This document shows, piece by piece, positions 34,893 through 44,614 of a stretch of 64,000 bases of DNA. This stretch comes from Aliiruegeria lutimaris. GTDB lineage: Bacteria > Pseudomonadota > Alphaproteobacteria > Rhodobacterales > Rhodobacteraceae. The notes below the pieces were generated by a model. It ran no database searches, was not told the DNA's origin, and saw only the letters and a list, made by a program, of their open reading frames with translations. The position numbers and the translations under genes are program-made. The DNA is taken from positions 1-64,000 of the forward strand of contig NZ_FNEK01000010.1 in the NCBI RefSeq assembly GCF_900099935.1, given 5' to 3'. Position 1 is the first letter of the stretch. Every line of letters begins with the position of its first letter.

Positions 34893-35819
34893 ATGAATCC
34901 GTCTCGCGCCATCCTTCTCAAGCTCGGCTCCGTCGCCATCTTCGTCTCCATGCAGAGCCTGATCAAGGCGACCTCTGGAAGCATCCCCCCCGGCGAGGCG
35001 GTTTTCTTCCGGTCATTCTTTGCACTTCCCGTGATCCTGCTCTGGCTGCATCACGATGGCGGGCTCGCCGATGGCTTCAAGACAACGAACCCGACCGGCC
35101 ATCTATGGCGCGGGCTTCTGGGGGCGAGCGGCATGGGGCTCAGCTTCGCCGCGCTTGGTTACCTGCCACTGCCGGAAGCCACCGCAATCTTCTATGCCGG
35201 CCCGATTCTCGTTGTCATCTTCGCCGCGATGTTCCTGAACGAGCAGGTCGGCGTCTTCCGTCTCTCCGCGGTCGCAGCAGGCATGGTCGGCGTGCTGATC
35301 ATCCTGGCGCCACGGCTGAGCCCCGTGTCGGACGAGGAGCTGGCCCATGCCGAGGCGCTCGGGGCCGTTCTGGCCTTGATGTCCGCCGTTTTCGCCGCCC
35401 TGGCGCAGACACTGGTGCGCAAGCTGGTGGCGACAGAAAAGGCGGGGACTATCGTGCTCTATTTCAGCCTGAGCGCGACGGTCCTGTCACTGTCTACGCT
35501 CGCCTTTGGCTGGGTCGTGCCTACACCCCGCGAGGCCGCGTTCCTTGTGCTGGCCGGTCTGGCGGGGGGTATCGGGCAGGGAATGCTGACCTCGGCCTAC
35601 CGTTTCGGTGACGCCTCGCTGATCGCCCCGTTCGACTATGCCTCGATGCTGCTTGCCGTGGCGATCGGGTACATGATCTTCAACGAGGTGCCGAATCTTC
35701 CAACCATCATCGGCGCCGTGATCGTGGTCTCTGCGGGCATCGCGATCATTTTGCGGGAACGTCACCTCGGCATCAAACGCGAACGCCAAAGGCGCGTCCT
35801 GACGCCCGGCGGGCAGTAG
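34893..35819 (+). CDS. EamA/DMT-family transporter
   Basis: This 308-residue protein has ten hydrophobic segments in two EamA repeats. The first repeat has [11 protein letters not shown] and [19 protein letters not shown], and the second has [22 protein letters not shown]. Members export metabolites such as amino acids or purine-related compounds. It stands alone with a 207-base upstream gap in which I see no further gene. The substrate is unknown. Confidence 0.9.
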   Translation: MNPSRAILLKLGSVAIFVSMQSLIKATSGSIPPGEAVFFRSFFALPVILLWLHHDGGLADGFKTTNPTGHLWRGLLGASGMGLSFAALGYLPLPEATAIFYAGPILVVIFAAMFLNEQVGVFRLSAVAAGMVGVLIILAPRLSPVSDEELAHAEALGAVLALMSAVFAALAQTLVRKLVATEKAGTIVLYFSLSATVLSLSTLAFGWVVPTPREAAFLVLAGLAGGIGQGMLTSAYRFGDASLIAPFDYASMLLAVAIGYMIFNEVPNLPTIIGAVIVVSAGIAIILRERHLGIKRERQRRVLTPGGQ

Positions 35820-35839
35820 GACAGGCCGCCCGTGCCCGG

Positions 35840-36424
35840 TCAGGCAGAGATGTAAAGCGGGTCCTTCGGCAGGGTGCCCAGCCGGAAATCGCTGAACTCG
35901 ACCTTCAACCCCTCGCTGAGCGGCGAACAGGCCATGGGCCCGATCCGCGCCCCCTTGGCAACGAAATTCGCCACCCGAAGGATCTGCCAGTTCCCGAGGC
36001 CAAGCGCATGCACGATCACGGCGGAGTCCGTCACGCTCATGCGGATGGTCCAGTCGCAGACCGCGCCATTCGCCGGCGCCATGGACCAGTCAGACCGGCC
36101 ATCCGTGACCACAACGGCAAGGGTCTCCCGCCCATCCGCATTCTCGATTCCCGCCTTGATCCAGCGGGTTTCGCTCTCCCAGAGCAACAGACCCGCCTGC
36201 TCGTATTTCGACGTGAACTCGCCGGTGAAAGTCACCTCGGCCGCGTAATGCTCGGGGGTGTCGAACAGCAGCGCATGCCCATTCGTGTGCTCGAAACCAT
36301 AATGCGTCTTCTGCCAGAAATCGGTTTTCGCGGCGGTCTCAATGGCAAGGGTATTGCCCGAAACACTCCAGGATTTCGGCGGGTTCATCCAGCTTCCGCG
36401 ATCAAAGGAAACGTTTTGCATCAT
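35840..36424 (-). CDS. DUF1349 domain protein
   Basis: A protein of about 194 residues with a DUF1349 (concanavalin-like beta-sandwich) profile: [34 protein letters not shown] and VRMS-like strands, ending in [10 protein letters not shown]. The family is related to glycan-binding/YesU-like jelly-roll folds, but its role is unclear. The start at 36424 is chosen because GAGGAGGAAG lies about 8 bases upstream. A longer reading frame upstream has no ribosome site. It is convergent with the EamA gene and divergent from aroC. Confidence 0.85.
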   Translation of the reverse strand: MMQNVSFDRGSWMNPPKSWSVSGNTLAIETAAKTDFWQKTHYGFEHTNGHALLFDTPEHYAAEVTFTGEFTSKYEQAGLLLWESETRWIKAGIENADGRETLAVVVTDGRSDWSMAPANGAVCDWTIRMSVTDSAVIVHALGLGNWQILRVANFVAKGARIGPMACSPLSEGLKVEFSDFRLGTLPKDPLYISA

Positions 36425-36583
36425 GGTCTTCTTCCTCCTCGCCCTTCCCTGCGCTTCAAAAGATGCAAGAACAAGACGCATTTTCTGCAAGGCTCATGTC
36501 GCGAAGACAGAGGGATAGGCCCGAGCGCGCCCTTGAGCCTTTCCCTTCCGCCCTCTAAACGGGACTCAAAAGGGAGCCGCCCC

Positions 36584-37687
36584 ATGAGCCTGAACACTTT
36601 CGGACATCTGTTCCGCGTTACCACCTGGGGTGAAAGCCACGGGCCCGCGCTCGGCGCCACGATCGACGGCTGCCCGCCGGGTGTGCCCATCAAGGCCGAG
36701 GCGCTGCAGGTCTGGCTCGACAAGCGCAAGCCGGGCCAGAACCGGTTCACCACGCAGCGGCGCGAACCCGATCAGGTCGAGATCCTGTCCGGTGTGTTCG
36801 AAGGCAAATCCACCGGCACACCGATCCAGTTGATGATCCGCAACACGGATCAGCGCTCCAAGGACTACGGCGAGATCGTCGAGAAATTCCGGCCCGGCCA
36901 TGCCGACATCACCTACTGGCAGAAATACGGCATCCGCGACTATCGCGGCGGCGGGCGCTCCTCGGCGCGCGAAACCGCAGCGCGTGTGGCTGCGGGCGGC
37001 GTTGCCCGCGCGGCGCTGAAGGCGCTGGCGCCGGACCTGAAGATCACCGGCTATATGGTGCAGATGGGCACGCAGATGATCGACCGCGCCCGGTTCGACC
37101 TGGCCGAGATCGAGAACAATCCGTTCTGGATCCCCGATGCCGCGGCCGTCGACGACTGGTCGGCCTATCTCGACGGGCTGCGCAAGGCAGGCTCCTCGGT
37201 CGGCGGGATGGTCGAGCTTTGCGCCTCCGGCGTACCGGCCGGGCTGGGCGCGCCCATCTATGGCAAGCTCGACACCGATCTTGCCGCCGCGATGATGTCG
37301 ATCAATGCCGTGAAGGGCGTGGAGATCGGCGAGGGCATGAATGCCGCGATGCTCACCGGCGAGGCCAATGCCGACGAGATTTCCATGGGCAATGACGGCC
37401 CGCGCTACAGCTCGAACCATTCGGGGGGCATTCTCGGCGGCATCTCGACCGGGCAGGACGTGATCGTTCGCTTCGCGGTGAAGCCGACCTCCTCGATCCT
37501 GACCCCACGCAAGACGATCACAAAGTCGGGCGAAAATACCGAGATCGTCACCAAGGGCCGGCACGACCCCTGTGTCGGCATCCGCGCGGTGCCGGTGGGC
37601 GAGGCGATGATGGCCTGCGTGCTTCTGGATCACCTGCTGCTGAACCGCGGCCAGATCGGCGAAGAGCTGCCCGGCCGGATCGGCTGA
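36584..37687 (+). CDS. aroC: Chorismate synthase
   Basis: AroC makes chorismate from EPSP in the last step of the shikimate pathway and needs reduced FMN. The first signature is [18 protein letters not shown], the second [15 protein letters not shown] with its conserved Ser/Arg, and the C-terminal one [17 protein letters not shown]. The 367-residue length is normal. AAGGGAG lies 8 bases before the ATG. An AEC transporter gene follows after four bases. Confidence 0.97.
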   Translation: MSLNTFGHLFRVTTWGESHGPALGATIDGCPPGVPIKAEALQVWLDKRKPGQNRFTTQRREPDQVEILSGVFEGKSTGTPIQLMIRNTDQRSKDYGEIVEKFRPGHADITYWQKYGIRDYRGGGRSSARETAARVAAGGVARAALKALAPDLKITGYMVQMGTQMIDRARFDLAEIENNPFWIPDAAAVDDWSAYLDGLRKAGSSVGGMVELCASGVPAGLGAPIYGKLDTDLAAAMMSINAVKGVEIGEGMNAAMLTGEANADEISMGNDGPRYSSNHSGGILGGISTGQDVIVRFAVKPTSSILTPRKTITKSGENTEIVTKGRHDPCVGIRAVPVGEAMMACVLLDHLLLNRGQIGEELPGRIG

Positions 37688-37691
37688 ACCA

Positions 37692-38636
37692 ATGCTCACC
37701 GTTCTGGACATTATCCTGCCGATCTTCGTGCTGATCGGGGCGGGCTTCGTGCTCGGTCGTCAGGGCGTTTTCTCGGCCAATGACATCCGCGTGCTCGGCC
37801 GCTTCGTCATCAAGCTGGCCCTGCCGGCGCTGATGTTCAACGCCATCGCCTCTCAGCCGATCGGCGCGGCGATCCAGCTACCTTATGTGTTGATTTACGG
37901 GCTCGGAACGGTTGCGCTCATGGTGGCGCTCTATACCGCCTTTCGCCGCGCGGGCCGCTACGACCATATCACCGCGACACTGGCAACCATGGGCTCGACC
38001 GTGTCCAATAACGGCTATGTCGGCTATCCGATCCTGCTACTGGCAATGCCAGGCATCGCCAACCAGGCCTTTGCCCAGAACCTGCTGGTCGAAAACATCA
38101 TCTTTCTTCCGATACTGTTCACGATGCTCGAACTTGGGCACGAAGACGGAGGAAACCGCGCCCAGATCGCGCTGCGGACCCTGCGGCGGCTTGGCAGCGA
38201 ACCGCTGATCCTCTCTATCGTCTTCGGCTGTGTCTTCTCGCTTCTCGCCCTGGAGCTTCCCTCCGCGATCGACCGGCCGCTTCACATGCTGGCTGCGGGT
38301 GCCAGCGCGACGGCGCTGATGGTGATCGGCGGGACGCTGGCGCATCTGAAACCCAAGGGCACGCGGGCGCTCGCAGGCTATATCGTCGCCTGCAAACTCA
38401 TCCTGCACCCGCTGGTGATCACTTCCCTCATCGCGCTGAGCACGGCTTTCGGGCTGGCGGAGATGACACCGGAGATGCGCGCAGCTCTGATCCTGAGCTG
38501 CGCGATGCCGCCCCTCGGCGTCTTCTCGGTGATCGCGCAAGTGCATGGCAAACAGGGTTTCGCCTCGGCCACCCAGCTCGGTGCCACGATAGGCGCGCTG
38601 TTCACGCTGTCCGCGCTGCTCTACGTACTGACCTGA
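37692..38636 (+). CDS. AEC-family transporter (auxin efflux carrier-like)
   Basis: This 314-residue membrane protein has ten hydrophobic segments and the AEC two-repeat pattern (IFVLIGAGFVLGRQG at the start, SNNGYVGYPILL in the first half, ILSCAMPPLGVFSVIAQVHG in the second). Bacterial relatives move small carboxylates such as malate or malonate. It begins four bases after aroC, so both are probably on one mRNA although no functional link is evident. Confidence 0.9.
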   Translation: MLTVLDIILPIFVLIGAGFVLGRQGVFSANDIRVLGRFVIKLALPALMFNAIASQPIGAAIQLPYVLIYGLGTVALMVALYTAFRRAGRYDHITATLATMGSTVSNNGYVGYPILLLAMPGIANQAFAQNLLVENIIFLPILFTMLELGHEDGGNRAQIALRTLRRLGSEPLILSIVFGCVFSLLALELPSAIDRPLHMLAAGASATALMVIGGTLAHLKPKGTRALAGYIVACKLILHPLVITSLIALSTAFGLAEMTPEMRAALILSCAMPPLGVFSVIAQVHGKQGFASATQLGATIGALFTLSALLYVLT

Positions 38637-38638
38637 GA

Positions 38639-39055
38639 TCAGGCCGTAGCCGCCGTCAGCGCGGTATCCATCAGCGCCTTGATCGATCCCTTGGAAGTGT
38701 CGGCCACGATACGGCCCAGCTCCGCGTCGCCCTTCAGGACCACCAGCGTCGAGCGACGCGGGATCTTGAGCGATTTCGCGAGATCGGACTTCCCATGCTC
38801 GTCCCAATCCACGTTGATAAAGGTGATCGCCTGCTCATAGGCCGGATTCTCGGCCTTCAGCGCATCCAGCACCCGCTCCTGCGCCTTGCAAGTTGTGCAC
38901 CAGCTCGCCTTGAAATCGAGGAAGACCGTTTCGCCCGCCTTCAACTTCTCGGTGACGAGCCCCGGCTTGTACTCCATCGGCGCAGCCATGGCGCGGCCCG
39001 CGAGCGGCACGATAGCCAACGCACCGACCGCGGAAAGGAAAGAACGACGATCCAT
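38639..39055 (-). CDS. Exported thioredoxin-like protein
   Basis: This 138-residue protein has an N-terminal export signal with RR (MDRRSFLSAVGALAIVPLAG, Tat-like) and a thioredoxin fold with the redox motif ASWCTTCKAQ. The pattern resembles the C-terminal domain of DsbD. A membrane CcdA protein is encoded 16 bases upstream on the same strand, so the pair probably forms a split DsbD-like relay carrying reducing power to the periplasm. AAGGGAG precedes the ATG. Confidence 0.9.
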   Translation of the reverse strand: MDRRSFLSAVGALAIVPLAGRAMAAPMEYKPGLVTEKLKAGETVFLDFKASWCTTCKAQERVLDALKAENPAYEQAITFINVDWDEHGKSDLAKSLKIPRRSTLVVLKGDAELGRIVADTSKGSIKALMDTALTAATA

Positions 39056-39071
39056 GATGAAACTCCCTTGA

Positions 39072-39785
39072 TCAGATCGAAACGGAAAGGTCCTGAAGCC
39101 AGATCGGCAGCACATCCAGCGCCCAGGCTTCAAGCATGTGATGAACATTGAGCAGCAGCCCGACGCCGACGGCGACGAAAACCGCGCCAAGGATCGGACG
39201 TCCCTTCGTCGCAACCGCCCGCATCCAGGCCTGCCGCTTCTGAATGACCGAACGCGCGCCATAGCCGAGCGCGAGGATGACTGTGGAGACGCCACCCGCA
39301 AAAGACAGCATGATAAGGCCCGCCCGCCCAAGGCTCTCCCCCTGGCTTGCCAGCGAGATCGCAGCGCCCAAGGTTGGACCGACACACGGGCTCCACACCG
39401 CGCCGAGCAACATTCCGCCCAGGAACTGCCCCGGAATGCCCGAGCGATCGATGCTGTCGAATTGCGCATCTGCGCTACCGGCAAACCCTGCCGTGGCGGT
39501 GGCAAAACTCGCCGACAAGCGCGGTACCAGCAGCACCAGGCCGAAGCCGACCATCATCACCGCCGCAACCTTCACGACCAAATCCTCGGTCAAACCGATT
39601 ACGTGGCCGAAACTGGCCACCCCTATGCCGAGCAGAACGAAAGACAGCGACATGCCGGCGGCCAGTGCAACCGGTCCCCATCGGCTGGCTTGCAACGCCG
39701 TGGCCAGCACGATCGGCAAGATCGGCAACACGCAGGGGTTGATCAGCGTCAGCAGGCCCGCGCCATATCCAAGCAAAATCTCCAT
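39072..39785 (-). CDS. CcdA-like membrane thiol-disulfide transporter
   Basis: This 237-residue protein has six or more hydrophobic segments. The paired cysteines lie in LINPCVLPILP and AVWSPCVGPTLG, which is the CcdA/DsbD-transmembrane signature. It takes electrons from cytoplasmic thioredoxin and passes them to the periplasmic thioredoxin-like partner encoded next. The start at 39785 (MEILLGYGAGLL) is chosen so that the first helix starts at once; upstream in-frame ATGs add a polar tail. Confidence 0.9.
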   Translation of the reverse strand: MEILLGYGAGLLTLINPCVLPILPIVLATALQASRWGPVALAAGMSLSFVLLGIGVASFGHVIGLTEDLVVKVAAVMMVGFGLVLLVPRLSASFATATAGFAGSADAQFDSIDRSGIPGQFLGGMLLGAVWSPCVGPTLGAAISLASQGESLGRAGLIMLSFAGGVSTVILALGYGARSVIQKRQAWMRAVATKGRPILGAVFVAVGVGLLLNVHHMLEAWALDVLPIWLQDLSVSI

Positions 39786-39842
39786 GCCCGAGAGATGCCG
39801 CATCGCGCGCAAACTGTCATCACACGAGCCTCTGTCGCGGCG

Positions 39843-40730
39843 TCACTTCCGCGTGGGATCTGTTACAGGCTGCTTCGAAAGCTGCACCGCCAGGATGCCC
39901 AGCATGATCACCTCCACGCCCAGAACATCGCCCGCCCCAAGGCTTTCCCCAAGCAGAACCGACGCAATCGCCACCCCGAAAAACGGGTTCAGAAAGTGAA
40001 AGGTCGCCGCCTTCACCGCCCCGATCCGCCGCACCAGCAGGAACCATGTGAGCGTCGCCACCAGCCCCGGCACGATGATCGTATAGGCAAAGGCCGCCAC
40101 GAATTGCACCGTCCAGTCGATTTCCCATGTCTCCAGCGCCAGCGACGCCGGCAACAGGACGACACAACCAACCAGCATTTGCATACCCACGATCATCAGC
40201 ACGTTGCCGCCCGAGGACGCCCCGCGCACCGCCAGCGTGGCAAAGGTCAGTGCCGTCACCCCGATCACGCAATACACCACCCCCCACGGGTCGACCCCGC
40301 CGCCCTGCAAGCGGCTTCCCATGACGATTGCGACACCAACGAAACCGATCACCAGCCCGGCAACCCCCAGCGGCCGCACCCGCTCGCCGAAGATCACCAG
40401 CCCCGCCAGCGCCACCAGCAGCGGCATTGTGGAGGCAATGATCGCGGCCAGCGAGGCCTCGATCGTCTGCATGGCCACGAAAAACAACCCAAGATACAAT
40501 GCATTCTGGCAGATTCCGAAAATCAGCATCGACCGCGCCTGGCTCGTGCTCAGCCGCCAGGATTGTCCCAACGCCCGCGCGATCGTCACGGCAATCAGCC
40601 CGGCGATCAGGAAACGCAGCGCCGAGATCCCCAAGGGCGGCGCATGGGCCACGATGATCCGCGCCGAACTGAAGGCCGAGGACCACATCAGGGCGAAAGC
40701 CAGCCCCATCGCCAATGCTCGAAAATCCAT
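39843..40730 (-). CDS. EamA/DMT-family transporter
   Basis: This 295-residue protein with ten hydrophobic segments belongs to the RhaT/EamA exporter group (MDFRALAMGLAFALMWSSAF at the start; FHFLNPFFGVAIASVLLGE in the second repeat). The start at 40730 is the ATG directly before the first helix. Longer in-frame starts cross an intergenic repeat and are unlikely. It is unrelated in sequence detail to the other EamA protein at 34893. The substrate is unknown. Confidence 0.9.
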   Translation of the reverse strand: MDFRALAMGLAFALMWSSAFSSARIIVAHAPPLGISALRFLIAGLIAVTIARALGQSWRLSTSQARSMLIFGICQNALYLGLFFVAMQTIEASLAAIIASTMPLLVALAGLVIFGERVRPLGVAGLVIGFVGVAIVMGSRLQGGGVDPWGVVYCVIGVTALTFATLAVRGASSGGNVLMIVGMQMLVGCVVLLPASLALETWEIDWTVQFVAAFAYTIIVPGLVATLTWFLLVRRIGAVKAATFHFLNPFFGVAIASVLLGESLGAGDVLGVEVIMLGILAVQLSKQPVTDPTRK

Positions 40731-40786
40731 CGCCAGCCCCTGAACCGAGCCTGGATGACGGCCACCCGTACCGCGCATCCTCTTTC

Positions 40787-40856
40787 CGAAAATATCCTCG
40801 GGGGGAGCGCTCGTCAGAGCGCGGGAGGAGCAGACAGCCCCCAAACACTGCCCCAG
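40787..40856. repeat. Rhodobacterales-type intergenic repeat element
   Basis: CCGAAAATATCCTCGGGGGG, then GCGCTC-GTCA-GAGCGC (hairpin, 40806-40821), then a G-rich stretch ending in GGAGCAGACAGCCCCC. From general knowledge this resembles a sequence that recurs in intergenic regions of Roseobacter and Rhodobacter relatives, often as a terminator-like palindrome. Only one copy was noted in this window. Confidence 0.4.
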
Positions 40857-40866
40857 AAATGAAAGA

Positions 40867-40885
40867 GGTCGCCATGATGGCGACC
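40867..40885 (-). terminator. Rho-independent terminator of the HU gene
   Basis: GGTCGCCAT-G-ATGGCGACC is a perfect 9-base-pair stem. On the minus strand it is followed by TCTTTCATTTCT. A second inverted repeat (AGGCGTG/CACGCCT) lies between it and the HU stop codon. Confidence 0.75.
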
Positions 40886-40915
40886 CCCTCAACTCAGGCG
40901 TGGATCGTTCACGCC

Positions 40916-41206
40916 TCAGGCGTTGACCGAATCCTTCAGCGCCTTTGCAATCGTCATCTTCACGACCTTGTCGGCTTCCTTGTCGATCATGTCGCCGGTG
41001 GCCGGGTTGCGAACCTGGCGCGCGGGGCGCTCACGGCAATAGATCTTGCCGATCCCCGGAAGGGTCACGGCGCCGCCGCCGGATACTTCGCTGGTGATGA
41101 TGCCGATCACGGCATCCAGAGCGGAAGTGGCGGTTTTCTTGTCTGCGTCCATTGCCTCGGCAATAGCGGCAACAAGCTGCGTCTTGGTCATCGGTTTGGT
41201 GGCCAT
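40916..41206 (-). CDS. HU-family DNA-binding protein
   Basis: This 96-residue nucleoid protein of the HU/IHF fold has N-terminal helices (MTKTQLVAAIAEAM) and the beta-arm region with the conserved GRNPxTG-type segment, here reading RQVRNPATGDMI. It bends and compacts DNA. The ATG at 41206 follows GGAGACCAT-type sequence (GAGGAGACC upstream). It is monocistronic, with a good terminator. Confidence 0.93.
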   Translation of the reverse strand: MATKPMTKTQLVAAIAEAMDADKKTATSALDAVIGIITSEVSGGGAVTLPGIGKIYCRERPARQVRNPATGDMIDKEADKVVKMTIAKALKDSVNA

Positions 41207-41336
41207 GTATGGTCTCCTCGTTGTTGCCCATTCTATTGGGGCTTGTTCGGCTGATTCTACGTCATGTTGGCTCAGCCCACAACTTTTTGTGGGTGAATGC
41301 GCAGGAAAACAAGGGCATTTCTGCAGTTTTCGAGGG

Positions 41337-42812
41337 TCAGAGGAAAGCTGTTTCCTCAAAACTGCGCAACTTCCGCGAATGGAGCCGCTCAAGAGGCATT
41401 CCGCGAAGCAGTTCCATCGCTCGTATCCCGATCAGCAGGTGGCGTGCAACCTGTGTCGTGTAGAATTCGCTGGCCATGCCGGGAAGCTTCAATTCGCCAT
41501 GCAGCGGCTTGTCCGAAACGCAGAGTAACGTGCCATAGGGCACGCGGAATCGGAACCCGTTGGCGGCGATCGTCGCACTCTCCATGTCGAGCGCGATGGC
41601 GCGCGACTGGCTCAACCGCTGCACCGGGCCGGACTGGTCGCGCAACTCCCAGTTGCGATTGTCCACCGTCGCTACCGTGCCCGTCCGCATGATCCGCTTG
41701 AGCTCGAAACCTTCCAACTGCGTCACCTGTTCGACCGCATCCTCCAGCGCCACCTGGATCTCGGCCAGCGCCGGGATCGGCACCCAGACCGGAAGATCGT
41801 CATCGAGCACCCTGTCCTCGCGCAGATAGGCATGGGCGAGGACGAAATCGCCGAGCGCCTGCGAATTCCTCAGGCCCGCGCAATGACCCACCATCAGCCA
41901 GGCATGAGGGCGCAGAACCGCAATATGGTCCGTCGCCGTCTTCGCATTGGACGGCCCCACACCGATATTGACCAGCGTGATCCCGGCCCCGTTCGGCCGT
42001 TTCAGGTGATAGGTGGGCATCTGCGGCAGTTTCGCCGGTTCCTTGATCGCGGTTTCGCCATCTGTGATCTCGACATTGCCGGGCGCAACGAAGGACGTGT
42101 ATCCGCTCTCGGGATCGTTCAGCGCCGCGCGCGCATAAGCCTCGAACTCCTCGACATAGAACTGGTAGTTGGTGAAGAGCACGTGGTTCTGGAAATGATG
42201 CGGGCCGGTCGCCGTGTAATGGCTCAACCGGGCCAGCGAGTAATCCACCCGCTGCGCGGTGAACTGCGCCAGGGGCCGCGCGCCGTCGGCATAGGTGAAA
42301 CCATAGCCGTTGACGATCTCGTCATTGGTCGTGGCAAGGTCCGGCACGTCGAACACGTCACGCAGCTGGAAACGCAGCGCGCCTTCTTGCGGCACGCTGA
42401 GCGAGGCATCGTTCAGCACCGCGAAATGGACCGGGATCGGCGTCTCGGACTGGCCGATCATCACCGGCTGACCATGCATTTTCAGCACCAGCCCGATCTG
42501 CTGAATCAGGTATTTCCGGAACAGGTCCGGGCGCGTCACCGTGGTCGCATAGACGCCCGGCTCGGTGACATGACCAAAGGCGAGCCGCGAATCCGTTTCC
42601 GCAAAGCTCGTCGAGACAAGGCGAATTTCCGGGTAAAAGGCCCGGTAACGATGCGGGGGCTTTTCGCCCGCGAGGCTCTCGGAAAACCTGGCCGACAGGA
42701 ACTGGGTCGCCTTGTCATAGAGCAGGATCAGCCGGTCGACGGCCTTCTCGGCATCGTTGAACAGCGCCCGGTCGGGCACATCCGGTGTCACCACCGGCGC
42801 CATGTCATTCAT
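41337..42812 (-). CDS. amn: AMP nucleosidase
   Basis: Amn splits AMP into adenine and ribose-5-phosphate. This 491-residue protein has the N-terminal Amn-type domain and the C-terminal PNP_UDP-like catalytic domain (NIGVGPSNAKTATDHIAVLRPHAWLMVGHCAG region; ALDMESATIAANGFRF, the conserved MES motif). ATG at 42812 overlaps the ade stop (ATGA), so adenine release and adenine deamination are encoded together. Confidence 0.94.
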   Translation of the reverse strand: MNDMAPVVTPDVPDRALFNDAEKAVDRLILLYDKATQFLSARFSESLAGEKPPHRYRAFYPEIRLVSTSFAETDSRLAFGHVTEPGVYATTVTRPDLFRKYLIQQIGLVLKMHGQPVMIGQSETPIPVHFAVLNDASLSVPQEGALRFQLRDVFDVPDLATTNDEIVNGYGFTYADGARPLAQFTAQRVDYSLARLSHYTATGPHHFQNHVLFTNYQFYVEEFEAYARAALNDPESGYTSFVAPGNVEITDGETAIKEPAKLPQMPTYHLKRPNGAGITLVNIGVGPSNAKTATDHIAVLRPHAWLMVGHCAGLRNSQALGDFVLAHAYLREDRVLDDDLPVWVPIPALAEIQVALEDAVEQVTQLEGFELKRIMRTGTVATVDNRNWELRDQSGPVQRLSQSRAIALDMESATIAANGFRFRVPYGTLLCVSDKPLHGELKLPGMASEFYTTQVARHLLIGIRAMELLRGMPLERLHSRKLRSFEETAFL

Positions 42813-44614
42813 TGTAAAACCTTCTCGATCAGGTCCGTCACCTCGAACCGCGTCACATCCACCAGCCCCTTGTCGGAAATCCGAAGCTCGGGGATCACTA
42901 CCAGCGCCAGCAACGAGTGCTGCATATATGCATTGTTGAGCCGACAGCCAGCCGCCTCCATCGCCGCGCCCAGCGCCTCGGCCTTGGCGGCGACCGTTTC
43001 AGCGTGATCGTCCGACATCAGCCCGGCAATCGGCAGTTCCACCAGCGCCTGCTCGACACCATCGGCAAACAGCACCACCCCGCCGCCGACCTCTCCCAGG
43101 CGGTTCGCGGCCAGCGCCATGTCTTCGCGGGACGTGCCCACAACAATCATGTGGTGGCTGTCATGAGCAACGGTGGAGGCCATCGCCATGCGCCCGCGAT
43201 AGCCGAAGCCCTGCACAAAGGCGTTGCTCACCGCGCCCGATGCCCGGTGCCGTTCGACAAGCGCGATCTGGCAGACCTCGCCCTCCGCTTCGATGCGCCC
43301 GTCGATCACCGGCAGGTCCGCCGAAAGCGCTTTCGTTGGCGCCTGGTTCTCGACCACACCAATCACCTTGACCCGGACGCTGTTGGCACCGGCAGGCGCG
43401 GCGATCTCGAAATCCTCCGCGGCAAGCGTCTTGCCCAGATGCACCGTCTTGCGGGCGTGGTCCGGCCAGTCGAGATGAGGGCAATCGACAGTGATCCTGC
43501 CACCTTCAGCCACCACCTGCCCACGGGCAATGACCGTTTCGATAGGCAAGGCGCGCAGGTCGGAGGACAGGATGATGTCGGCCCGCCGGCCCGGCGCGAT
43601 GGAGCCGATCTCGCGCTCCAGCCCGAAATGGTTCGCCGTGTTGATCGTTGCCATCTGCAACGCCACCAGCGGATCGCAACCGCATTCGATGGCGTGGCGC
43701 ACCGCGCGGTTCATATGGCCTTCATTGACCAGAGTGCCCGAGTGGCAATCATCGGTGCAGATGATGAAGTTGCGCGGGTCGAGCCCCTTTTCGGTCACCG
43801 CCGTGATCTGGCTCTCGATATCGTACCAGGCACTGCCAAGCCGCAGCATGGCGCGCATCCCCTGGCGCACGCGGGCAATCGCGTCGGTTTCCTGCGTGCC
43901 CTCGTGGTCGTCGGCCGGTCCACCGGCGGCATAGGCGTGAAAGGCGGGGCCAAGGTCGGGCGAGGCGTAGTGCCCCCCCACCGTCTTGCCCGCGTTCTGC
44001 GTGGCCGCGATCTCGGCCAGCATCTTGACATCGCCATTCACCACGGCAGGGAAATTCATCATTTCGCCCAGGCCAACGATACCGGGCCAGTTCATCGCCT
44101 CGGCAACGTCGTCGGGGGTGATCTCGAAGCCAGTCGTCTCCAACCCAGGCGCCGAGGGCGCACAGGAAGGCATCTGGGTGAAGATGTTGAGCGGTTGCAG
44201 CAACGCCTCGTCATGCATCAGCCGCACGCCTTCGAGCCCGAGCACATTGGCGATCTCGTGCGGATCGGTGAACATGCTGGTCGTGCCATGCGGAATGACG
44301 GCACGGGCGAACTCCGCCGGCGTCAGCATGCCAGATTCAATATGCATATGCGCATCGCACAGGCCGGGCAGCATGTGGCGCCCGGCGGCGTCGATCACCT
44401 GCGTTTCCGGCCCGATACAATGGGAGCCGTCCGGACCGACATAAGCGATGCGGCCCTCTGCGATGGCAATATCGTTGTTCGGCAGAAGCTCGCGGCTCTG
44501 CACGTTCACCCAAATCCCGTTCCGGATCACCAGATCGGCGGCCTGACGACCTGCCGCGACAGCCACAAGACGGGGGGCAACTTCGGCCCAGCTTTTCATA
44601 GACGAAGGTTTCAT
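42809..44614 (-). CDS. ade: Adenine deaminase
   Basis: Ade converts adenine to hypoxanthine plus ammonia. This 601-residue amidohydrolase-superfamily enzyme has LPGLCDAHMHIESGMLTP as the metal-binding HxH motif, HGTTSMFTDPHEIANV, and the C-terminal family block AHDSHHMIVVGTS. The product feeds purine salvage or catabolism and follows logically from Amn, which produces adenine. ATG at 44614 or 44599 is possible; neither has a clear ribosome binding site. Confidence 0.95.
   Translation of the reverse strand: MKPSSMKSWAEVAPRLVAVAAGRQAADLVIRNGIWVNVQSRELLPNNDIAIAEGRIAYVGPDGSHCIGPETQVIDAAGRHMLPGLCDAHMHIESGMLTPAEFARAVIPHGTTSMFTDPHEIANVLGLEGVRLMHDEALLQPLNIFTQMPSCAPSAPGLETTGFEITPDDVAEAMNWPGIVGLGEMMNFPAVVNGDVKMLAEIAATQNAGKTVGGHYASPDLGPAFHAYAAGGPADDHEGTQETDAIARVRQGMRAMLRLGSAWYDIESQITAVTEKGLDPRNFIICTDDCHSGTLVNEGHMNRAVRHAIECGCDPLVALQMATINTANHFGLEREIGSIAPGRRADIILSSDLRALPIETVIARGQVVAEGGRITVDCPHLDWPDHARKTVHLGKTLAAEDFEIAAPAGANSVRVKVIGVVENQAPTKALSADLPVIDGRIEAEGEVCQIALVERHRASGAVSNAFVQGFGYRGRMAMASTVAHDSHHMIVVGTSREDMALAANRLGEVGGGVVLFADGVEQALVELPIAGLMSDDHAETVAAKAEALGAAMEAAGCRLNNAYMQHSLLALVVIPELRISDKGLVDVTRFEVTDLIEKVLQ

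Noticed and set aside
39138-40862. 574-codon plus-strand frame opposite the ccdA-like and EamA genes
   Set aside because: Crosses two real genes on the other strand and is extremely rich in Gln, His and Arg; not a protein.
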